Assembly (NCBI RefSeq): GCF_006345815.1
Contig: NZ_VCIG01000042.1
Span: forward strand, 365,864 to 429,863
Direction of reading: 5' to 3'
Source of the DNA: Ochrobactrum sp. CGA5
GTDB lineage: Bacteria; Pseudomonadota; Alphaproteobacteria; Rhizobiales; Rhizobiaceae
Length of the DNA stretch: 64,000 bases
Below are positions 54,779-61,713 of the stretch, piece after piece. Under the pieces are notes generated by a model. The model saw only the letters and a list, made by a program, of their open reading frames with translations. It made no database searches and was not told where the DNA came from. How positions within the stretch are numbered: position 1 is the stretch's first letter; each line of letters begins with the position of its first letter. The position numbers were made by a program, and so were the translations under genes.

Positions 54779-55300
54779 ATGCCGAGGATCGTGATGAACA
54801 GCACAAAAGACGTTGTGGTCCGGCTTGGCGAACTTGCCGATGTCGAACAGATTCACGAAGCAATCTGTACGATGGGGGCCGGACTTGGCGCCAGGGACAA
54901 AATCTCCAGCACGGTTGAGGATTTCCGTCGTTACGGTTTTGGGCCGTATGCTGCTTTTACCAGCCTGATTGCCGAAGTGGACGAAGCATTTGCAGGGCTC
55001 GCCCTGTTCTTTCCGATCTTCTCGACATGGTACGGCAAACCCGGCGTCTATGTTCAGGACCTCTACGTGGATGAGGCCTTTCGCGGCAAGGGGATAGGCG
55101 AAGTGCTCTTGCGCCACGTCGCCTCCTGGTCAATGGCGCGGGGCGGTGTCTATCTGCGGTTGGCAGTGGACCGGGACAATGTCGCTGCGCAAAGATTTTA
55201 TGATCGGTTGGGTATTGTCTGGATCGAATCCGACCGCGATCACGGAGCCTATGGCGATGATTTTGCTCGTCTGGCGCGTATTAATCAAATCAGGGAGTAG
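54779..55300 (+). CDS. GNAT acetyltransferase, diamine/spermidine N-acetyltransferase-like
   Basis: A 173-residue acetyl-CoA-dependent enzyme. FPIFSTWYGKPGVYVQDLYV (about residues 79-98) is very like the substrate strand of spermidine/diamine acetyltransferases. The acetyl-CoA loop is AFRGKGIGEVLL, and the end has AAQRFYDRLGI. A later ATG (54794) also has a fair ribosome site. Next to a deacetylase and an aminotransferase, it probably acetylates the terminal amine of a diamino acid to block cyclisation during breakdown. Confidence 0.82.
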   Translation: MPRIVMNSTKDVVVRLGELADVEQIHEAICTMGAGLGARDKISSTVEDFRRYGFGPYAAFTSLIAEVDEAFAGLALFFPIFSTWYGKPGVYVQDLYVDEAFRGKGIGEVLLRHVASWSMARGGVYLRLAVDRDNVAAQRFYDRLGIVWIESDRDHGAYGDDFARLARINQIRE

Positions 55301-55302
55301 TC

Positions 55303-56331
55303 ATGAGAGCCTTTTATGCTGTCGAGCAGAAGCGTCACGACCCGAAAGCCTTTCTTTCCAGCGGTGCGCCGCAGCCGAACCCCGAACAGCCGGAGCGTGT
55401 CGAACGCCTGCTCGTCGGTGCGAAGGCTGCAGGCTGCGAAATTGTCCGGCCGCAAAATCATGGCCTTGGCCCGATCGCTGCCGTGCATACGCCGGAATAT
55501 CTGGAATTCCTTCAGCACATCTATGCCCGCTGGCGGCGTATTGAGGAGGCTTCGGAAGAGGTAATCCCGAACATCCACCCGCTGGCGCGTGACGGACGTT
55601 ATCCGGCTTCCGCCGTGGGACAGGTTGGCTATCACATGGCCGATACGGCTTGCCCGATAGCCGAACATACATGGGAAAGTGTGTGCTGGAGCGCGTGGAG
55701 TGCGGTCGATGCGGCCGATGCGGTGCTTGCAGGCGAGGTCGCAGCCTATGCGCTCTGCCGCCCGCCGGGACACCACGCCTTTGCCGATGTGGCAGGCGGC
55801 TTCTGCTTCGTCAACAATTCGGCGGTCGCAGCCCAGCGCCTGCGTTCGAAGACAGAGCGCGTCGCGATCCTTGATGTCGATCTGCATCATGGTAACGGGA
55901 CGCAGGGCATTTTCTATGCCCGCCCCGACGTAATGACCGTCTCGATCCATGCCGATCCGGTGCGCTTCTATCCGTTTTTCTGGGGCCATGCCGACGAACG
56001 CGGCGAGGGGGCGGGACTTGGCTACAACCTCAATCTGCCACTGCCGCGCAAATCGGGCGACGCCGAATTCCTCGCCTCGCTCGACACGGCCTTCCGCCGC
56101 ATCGAAGCCTTCGCGCCCGATGCGATTGTGGTCGCACTCGGCCTCGACCCGTTTGAGGGCGACCCGTTCGGCGGATTGTCGGTCACGACAGGTGGTTTCG
56201 GACGCATCGCCGAAGCAATCGCAAAGCTTCGCCTGCCGACCGTCATCGTGCAGGAGGGCGGTTATCTGTGCGATGCGCTCGGCGATAATCTCACAGCCTT
56301 CCTCGGCGGTTATCACTCGGTGGCGCGATGA
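55303..56331 (+). CDS. Acetylpolyamine amidohydrolase-like deacetylase (HDAC family)
   Basis: A 342-residue zinc deacetylase. H157/H158 in RPPGHHA, zinc ligands D193 and H195 in DVDLHHGNGTQ, D282 in LGLDPFEGDPFG and Y321 in EGGYL match the acetylpolyamine amidohydrolase active site of Mycoplana with a constant offset of two or less. This subgroup removes acetyl groups from small acetylated amines, not histones. Its partner acetyltransferase is 3 bases upstream. A role in releasing 4-aminobutyrate or a similar amine from its acetylated form is likely. Confidence 0.9.
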   Translation: MRAFYAVEQKRHDPKAFLSSGAPQPNPEQPERVERLLVGAKAAGCEIVRPQNHGLGPIAAVHTPEYLEFLQHIYARWRRIEEASEEVIPNIHPLARDGRYPASAVGQVGYHMADTACPIAEHTWESVCWSAWSAVDAADAVLAGEVAAYALCRPPGHHAFADVAGGFCFVNNSAVAAQRLRSKTERVAILDVDLHHGNGTQGIFYARPDVMTVSIHADPVRFYPFFWGHADERGEGAGLGYNLNLPLPRKSGDAEFLASLDTAFRRIEAFAPDAIVVALGLDPFEGDPFGGLSVTTGGFGRIAEAIAKLRLPTVIVQEGGYLCDALGDNLTAFLGGYHSVAR

Positions 56332-56747
56332 GCGGCCTCGTTACCTTTATCGGCGTCGCGCATCCGTGGATGTGCGATGTCATGGGGCATATGAATGTCC
56401 GGCACTATACCGGGATGTTCGACGATGCGAGCTTTCAGCTCTTGGGGCATATTGCCGGGAAAATTCCCGATGAAAGCTTTGGCTGGGCGGATGTGCGTTC
56501 GACAACCGAATACAAGCAGGAAGTGCCTGCCGGGGACCTTCTTACAATCCGTTCGCATGTGCTGAAAGTCGGGCGCTCGTCCATCACCTTTCGCCAGATG
56601 ATGGTAGGTTCGCTGGATGGCGAGCTACGCGCGGTGAACGAGACGACGACGGTTTGTTTCGACAAGATTGCACGCCGTTCGCTCGAACTGGGATCGGGCA
56701 TGCGTGTCAGGGCCGAAAAACTGCTAGAGGATTATCCTGCCTGCTGA
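56328..56747 (+). CDS. Hotdog-fold thioesterase
   Basis: A 139-residue 4HBT-type thioesterase. The catalytic Asp is in HPWMCDVMGHMNVRHY (about residues 12-27), and FRQMMVGSLDGELRAVNE is a family strand. It overlaps the deacetylase by four bases (ATGA) and is the last gene of the operon. It could split the acyl-CoA made by the BKACE enzyme. Its 3' end overlaps the convergent carbonic anhydrase gene by 16 bases. Confidence 0.82.
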   Translation: MSGLVTFIGVAHPWMCDVMGHMNVRHYTGMFDDASFQLLGHIAGKIPDESFGWADVRSTTEYKQEVPAGDLLTIRSHVLKVGRSSITFRQMMVGSLDGELRAVNETTTVCFDKIARRSLELGSGMRVRAEKLLEDYPAC

Positions 56748-57355
56748 CATGAAAAATGCAGAACGCTTTTCGTGCAGTCACATCCGAGGTCACGCAACAA
56801 GCCGTCCTTAAGGCCATAGATCCAGCCGTGGACGACAATATTCTTGTTCTGCTTCCAAGCTGATTGCAGAACCGGCGTGCGCGACAGACTTTCCACTTGT
56901 GAGGCGACGGTCAGCTCGCAAAGCCTGTTCAGTCGTTCTTCGGGGTCGGTAAAGCTGCTCAGCTCCGGCTCGTTTGCCTGCGCAATATCGCGAACTGGCT
57001 GGAGCCAGTTATCGATGATACCGTGGCCATATCCGGCCATGGCGGCGCGAACGCCGCCGCACCCGTAATGACCGCAGACGATGATGTGCCTGATCTCCAG
57101 CACCTCGACTGCAAATTCAAGCACTGAGAGTAGGTTGAGATCGGCGCGATGGACGAGATTGGCAACGTTGCGGTGCACGAACACTTCACCCGGCTGCAAT
57201 CCGGTGACGACATTGGCGGGAACCCGGCTGTCCGAACATCCGATCCAGAGATATTCCGGGCGCTGCATCGATGACAGTCGGCTGAAATATTCAGGGTCTT
57301 CCTGGCGCTTTTCCGCAGCCCATTGCCGGTTATGTTCGAAAAGGTCTGATATCAT
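56732..57355 (-). CDS. can: Beta-class carbonic anhydrase
   Basis: A 207-residue enzyme converting CO2 and water to bicarbonate. The zinc site is C40, D42 and R44 in IGCSDSR together with H96 and C99 in CGHYGCGG. All are intact. The N-terminus (MISDLFEHNRQWAAEKRQ) is typical of the beta class. It is a single gene facing the thioesterase, with a short upstream region toward the uracil permease. Confidence 0.93.
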   Translation of the reverse strand: MISDLFEHNRQWAAEKRQEDPEYFSRLSSMQRPEYLWIGCSDSRVPANVVTGLQPGEVFVHRNVANLVHRADLNLLSVLEFAVEVLEIRHIIVCGHYGCGGVRAAMAGYGHGIIDNWLQPVRDIAQANEPELSSFTDPEERLNRLCELTVASQVESLSRTPVLQSAWKQNKNIVVHGWIYGLKDGLLRDLGCDCTKSVLHFSCQQAG

Positions 57356-57450
57356 GAACCCGTCTCATCCGGATGTTTTCCGCCTCAGACATAGACGGCT
57401 ATAGAAGTATAGTAATTGATGCCGAGCAAGTAAGAAATGTTTTGGCATCG

Positions 57451-57477
57451 GAGGAGCGGGAAAAACGCCCGCTCCTC
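57451..57477. terminator. GC-rich hairpin downstream of the permease gene
   Basis: GAGGAGCGGG (57451-57460) pairs with CCCGCTCCTC (57468-57477) over 10 bp with a 7-base loop, just past the permease stop. No T-run follows on the minus strand, so termination is uncertain. Confidence 0.45.
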
Positions 57478-57484
57478 CTCGCTT

Positions 57485-58774
57485 TTATACAGCCGGTTTC
57501 TCGCTGCGGCCAATGCCGAGCAACTGGTAGAAGACAAGCGCCGCAAGCGTCGATGTTGCAATGCCGCCAAGAGTGAAATCACCAATCGTCAGCGTGAAGT
57601 CGCCAGCGCCGAAAATGAGTGCCACGCCCGCCGTGAAGAGGTTGCGGGAATCCGCAAAGTCCACCTTGTTGACGATCCAGATGCGGGCCATGGCCGAAGC
57701 GATGAGGCCAAACACCGAAACGGCAAGTCCTGCCAGAACCGGGGCCGGGATGGTTTGCAGGATCGCGCCGAATTTCGGCGACATGCCGAGGATCAACGCC
57801 ATGATTGCGGCAATGACGAAGATCAGCGTCGAGTAGACTTTGGTCATCGCCATGACGCCGATATTTTCGGCATAGGTGGTAACGCCGGTGCCGCCGCCCG
57901 AACCGGAAATCATCGTTGCAAGACCATCACCAAGGAAGCCGCGACCGATATAACGATCCATGTTCTGGCCGGTAATCGAACCGAGGGCTTTGATGTGGCC
58001 GAGATTTTCCGCCACCAGAACGATTGCGACCGGTGCAATCAGGGTGATCGCTTGCCAGTTGAATTCCGGCGTCGTGAAATGCGGCAGGCCAAACCAAGCG
58101 GCATTGCTGACTGCGGTGAAGTCGATGCCAGGTACAATGCCGAGGCCGTTGCCGAGAATGAGGACCAGCAGATAGCCGAACAACAGTGCAAAAAGCACTG
58201 AGAGGCGCTTGGTGCCGCGCGGTCCATAGGCCGCGATCATCGCCATGCAGAGAACGGTGAGCAGCGCGATGGTTATATGTGTGCCGGTTCCCTTCAACTG
58301 GCTGACGGCGACCGGAGCGAGGTTGAGGCCAATGGAAACGCCGATGGCTCCGGTGACGACCGGCGGCATCAGCCGTTCCACCCAGCCCGTGCCGATGGCC
58401 ATGACCACAAGGCCGATCAATGCATAGAGCGCGCCGCAGGCAATAATACCGCCGAGCGCGATGCCAATATTGGGATTTGGACCGGAGCCGCCATAGCCTG
58501 TTGCGGCGATGACGACTGCGATGAAAGCGAAGGACGAGCCGAGATAGCTTGGCACACGACCTGCCGTCAGCAGGAAGAATAAAAGCGTGCCGATACCGGA
58601 GAAGAAGACGGCGACATTGGGATCGAAACCCATCAGCAGTGGTGCAACGATGGTCGAGCCGGACATTGCAAGAAGATGTTGCACGCCCATAGGAATGGCG
58701 GCGGCGGCCGGCAGGCGCTCGTCAGGAAGCACGACGGCGTTTGATGTCAAACGCCAGCTTGGGAAATAGCCCAT
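57485..58774 (-). CDS. Uracil-xanthine permease family transporter
   Basis: A 429-residue nucleobase-cation symporter with about fourteen helices. The family signature is in VAENLGHIKALGSITG (about residues 255-270), followed by FLGDGLATMISGSGGGTGVTTYAENIG, close to UraA and RutG. The early QHLLAMSGSTIVAPLL segment is also typical. Uracil is the commonest substrate but xanthine cannot be excluded. A palindromic repeat lies in its leader. Confidence 0.88.
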   Translation of the reverse strand: MGYFPSWRLTSNAVVLPDERLPAAAAIPMGVQHLLAMSGSTIVAPLLMGFDPNVAVFFSGIGTLLFFLLTAGRVPSYLGSSFAFIAVVIAATGYGGSGPNPNIGIALGGIIACGALYALIGLVVMAIGTGWVERLMPPVVTGAIGVSIGLNLAPVAVSQLKGTGTHITIALLTVLCMAMIAAYGPRGTKRLSVLFALLFGYLLVLILGNGLGIVPGIDFTAVSNAAWFGLPHFTTPEFNWQAITLIAPVAIVLVAENLGHIKALGSITGQNMDRYIGRGFLGDGLATMISGSGGGTGVTTYAENIGVMAMTKVYSTLIFVIAAIMALILGMSPKFGAILQTIPAPVLAGLAVSVFGLIASAMARIWIVNKVDFADSRNLFTAGVALIFGAGDFTLTIGDFTLGGIATSTLAALVFYQLLGIGRSEKPAV

Positions 58775-58813
58775 GATGTCCCTCTGGAAAATATTGTCCG
58801 TTTGTTATTTTAC

Positions 58814-58856
58814 GCGCATCTTTCCCGAAAACCGCTTCGCACTTTTCGGGACGCGC
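58814..58856. repeat. Palindromic intergenic repeat (Rhizobiales type)
   Basis: CCCGAAAA (58824-58831) pairs with TTTTCGGG (58843-58850), with 11 bases between, flanked by GCGC on both sides. It resembles the repeat at 54716-54758. The rest of the 267-base gap (58775-59041) shows no gene. Confidence 0.6.
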
Positions 58857-59041
58857 TATTGCCTTTATCGCCTCGTGCCGGTGATTTCCAGAGGGGATCG
58901 GACCAATCAGCCAGGGAGCTGTTGATGAGTGGCCTTGGAGCTCCATGCGTGCTTATAAGTGCACAAGGATGCTCTGAACTATTGGATTTACGCATTGGCC
59001 AAAACATCGATTCCGCTTTTCTGGCCGATGCTGTCGCGATT

Positions 59042-60094
59042 TTATCCTGTCACTGTTACGCGCTCATCACCATCCGTCACCCTGCCGATGATGCTGGCAG
59101 ATGGATAACCGGCGGCGCGGATGCTATTCAAAAGCCTTTCTGCTGCCTCCGGCGCGCAGGATACGAGGAGCCCACCAGATGTTTGGGGATCGGTCAGCAA
59201 TTGCTGTTTCCAGAGCGGACAATCGTCCGGAAGCTGCACATCATGTCCATAGCTTGCCCAGTTGCGAGTGGATGCTCCGGTCACGAAACCGTCTTTTGTC
59301 AGCCGTTCGGCCTGCTTGAGAAAGGGCAGGGCGTCATAGGCGATAGCAATGCCGGCTTTTGAACCGCGCGCCATTTCGAGCGCATGGCCGAGGATGCCGA
59401 AGCCGGTGACGTCAGTGACCGCGTGGACGGCGTCATCCTTGCCAAGTGTGGCCCCGATGCGGTTCAGCAATGTAACAGACGCCATCATTTCATCGTAACC
59501 GGCGCTGTCGAGTTCCTGCTTCTTGAACGCGGCGGAATAAATACCGACTCCGATTGCCTTGGTCAGGATCAGCGTGTCTCCCGGAAGCGCGCCGCTGTTC
59601 TTGCGCAGGCTCGAAAGCTTGCAGGTCCCGATGACCGCAAGCCCATAGATCGGTTCCGGCGCGTCGATGGAATGCCCGCCTGCGACCGGAATGCCAGCTT
59701 CAGCACAGATACTGGAACCGCCTTTCAGGATTTCGCGGATCATTTCCGCTGGCATTTTGTTCACGGGCATGCCGAGGATCGCCAGCGCCATGATCGGCGT
59801 TCCTCCCATGGCGTAGACGTCGGATATCGCATTGGTGGCCGCGATGCGTCCAAAATCGAACGGATCATCTACCATCGGCATGAAGAAGTCCGTGGTAGCG
59901 ATCACGCAGTTTTCGTCATCCAGTTGCCAAACGGCGGCGTCATCGCCGGTTTCAGTTCCGACGAGAAGCTGCTTGAAAGGCTGCATGGCGGGTTGGTCCG
60001 CCAGCAGATCCTGCAGGACCGCCGGAGCCAGCTTGCAGCCGCAGCCGCCGCCATGGGCAAGCGTGCTGAGACGAATAGGTGATGCGATATCCAT
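59042..60094 (-). CDS. selD: Selenide, water dikinase (selenophosphate synthase)
   Basis: A 350-residue enzyme that makes selenophosphate, the selenium donor for selenocysteine. The catalytic C18 and K21 are in [11 protein letters not shown]; glycine-rich AIRS/PurM motifs follow ([27 protein letters not shown]). C18 is an ordinary cysteine. ATG at 60094 is chosen because the family starts there with an AGGA site; the longer frame enters the transglutaminase gene. It is 14 bases after that gene. A selenoprotein gene lies 1.6 kb upstream. Confidence 0.94.
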   Translation of the reverse strand: MDIASPIRLSTLAHGGGCGCKLAPAVLQDLLADQPAMQPFKQLLVGTETGDDAAVWQLDDENCVIATTDFFMPMVDDPFDFGRIAATNAISDVYAMGGTPIMALAILGMPVNKMPAEMIREILKGGSSICAEAGIPVAGGHSIDAPEPIYGLAVIGTCKLSSLRKNSGALPGDTLILTKAIGVGIYSAAFKKQELDSAGYDEMMASVTLLNRIGATLGKDDAVHAVTDVTGFGILGHALEMARGSKAGIAIAYDALPFLKQAERLTKDGFVTGASTRNWASYGHDVQLPDDCPLWKQQLLTDPQTSGGLLVSCAPEAAERLLNSIRAAGYPSASIIGRVTDGDERVTVTG

Positions 60095-60108
60095 GATGTC
60101 CTCAGAAC

Positions 60109-61209
60109 TTATATCGTTATTTCGCGTGCGGTCATGGCGTAGCGGAAGGCGTCCGCATCGAGACAATCCAGACGGGTGCTGGCGACTTCGGCCTGCGGAT
60201 ACATGAGGAAGCCGAGTTGTGGTCCTTGAGCAGAAGGCAAGGCGATGTCGCTGCCGTCATTGAAGGCGATCCAGTTGCCCTCCCAGGAGCCGAAGAGCTT
60301 TTGCCGCACGGCTGCGACACGCGGATCATCGGCGGGGAGCCCGCCCTTTTCCTCCTCCAGCATCACCTTGCGCACATCCGCCGGATCGGTCGCGACCCAG
60401 CCGATGCCGTCGAGATAGATTTCGGCGCGGCAATGCTGGGCTTTGGTGATGGTCTCATTCTTTGCACCAAGGCTCTTGTAGCCGAAGGCGGAAGGCGCGA
60501 CGCGCACGCCATAAAGATCGCGGGCCGGAATTCCCGCTGCCCTGACGAGAGCCACGAACAAAGGATTGATGTCGGCGCATTTGCCACCGAGATCGCCGCT
60601 GTCAAGCATGGCGACAATGTTTCCATCACCGCAGCCGCGCGTTGAGGCGCGCCGGTATGTGTTGGCGACGACCCAGTCGTAGATGCGGCGCGCCTTCTCC
60701 TGATCGGTATCCGCATCCGCAACGATCCTGTCAGAGGTCTGCTTGATGATGCCATCCACCGGCGCAAGGCGGGTCCCGGCCAGATAGCGTTCGCGTTCGG
60801 CTTGGGTCAGCGGCACGGCCCTTATCGAAGCATCGAGATTGCTTGCACGGTCGCGGGTGGAGATGAGGCTGATGATTTCGGCTTGCGGCTTTGCTTCGTC
60901 TGCGTCCCATTCAAGATAAAGCAGGTCGGTGCCGCTGGCCGCATCGCGGTCGAGCCGCGCGACCTTGGCGTTTGTCGTCCAGCGATTGCCTTCCGGACGG
61001 TTCCAGTCGCTGCCATCGAACCCGGCCATAGGAACCCAGACTCGAATGGGCTCTCCTGAGGCGACAGGTGCAATGCTGGTTGTGATCTCGAAGCTGCGCC
61101 AGCCCGATGGCTGCGGCGCGAATGTGTTGCTGGCCGCAGATGCAAAATTCGGCAGCATGCTGAAGGCGGCGCAAGCCGCACCGGATTTAAGAAGTTCCCG
61201 ACGGTTCAT
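60109..61209 (-). CDS. Exported transglutaminase-like protein
   Basis: A 366-residue protein with a twin-arginine-like signal ([20 protein letters not shown], cleavage near ASA). The transglutaminase core has Cys in [15 protein letters not shown], His in [12 protein letters not shown] and Asp in WVATDPAD, an intact triad. Such proteins are usually proteases or peptide crosslinkers. It precedes selD on the same strand by 14 bases and may share its transcript, but no role in selenium metabolism is known. Confidence 0.87.
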   Translation of the reverse strand: MNRRELLKSGAACAAFSMLPNFASAASNTFAPQPSGWRSFEITTSIAPVASGEPIRVWVPMAGFDGSDWNRPEGNRWTTNAKVARLDRDAASGTDLLYLEWDADEAKPQAEIISLISTRDRASNLDASIRAVPLTQAERERYLAGTRLAPVDGIIKQTSDRIVADADTDQEKARRIYDWVVANTYRRASTRGCGDGNIVAMLDSGDLGGKCADINPLFVALVRAAGIPARDLYGVRVAPSAFGYKSLGAKNETITKAQHCRAEIYLDGIGWVATDPADVRKVMLEEEKGGLPADDPRVAAVRQKLFGSWEGNWIAFNDGSDIALPSAQGPQLGFLMYPQAEVASTRLDCLDADAFRYAMTAREITI

Positions 61210-61713
61210 GACGATCCCCTTTTTGCTTTGAATTGTTCTTGTTGCGATTGCCCGAGAAAAATCGCTTCACGACCTTCAGGCCGGAAAGTGACAAACATGC
61301 AATGATTACAGGAAATCTGGACGCGACTTTGCCCGTTTCAAACGAGGCTGGGCTGAGGGTCGCACAACGCCACCGCATCGGGTCAAATAAGCCGATGCGA
61401 AGCAAGAGCCACTCAAAATTCAAGCCCCGAAACTCGGGAGCAACAAAAGAAGCCACGACATCAGTGTGGCGCTTTTACAAGGGAACGTCAATCAGCTAGC
61501 ACGTTTTCAGGCCATTCTTACTGCAAGGCTCGCGCATGAATACATGACTAAGAATATCATGTTATTGGTAACTACACCTTATTGTTAATTGTTTTAGGTC
61601 GCGCTTCTGTTGACAACTTGGTTTTATTGCGGTGAACTGATCTTAGGCAAGTCCAATTTAAAGAAGAATATGCTGCGGTATTTTTCTTCTGACGATCAGG
61701 GAGGTGCAGCGCA
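61210..61713. promoter_or_regulatory. Control region of the formate dehydrogenase gene
   Basis: This 504-base gap separates divergent genes. TTGACA at 61610-61615 is a fair -35 on the plus strand, but the -10 at the right distance is poor. A GCCAC/GTGGC hairpin at 61452-61470 is followed by GCTTTT. GGGAGGTGCAGCGC is the ribosome site for the dehydrogenase. No tRNA gene, including selenocysteine tRNA, was found. Confidence 0.4.

Noticed and set aside
58802-59362. Plus-strand frame of 186 codons across the permease-selD gap
   Set aside because: It starts at a palindromic repeat and continues antisense through selD; no motif or ribosome site.
61210-61713. Selenocysteine tRNA (selC) near the formate dehydrogenase
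   Set aside because: No long acceptor stem with a UCA anticodon could be assembled in this gap or next to selD.
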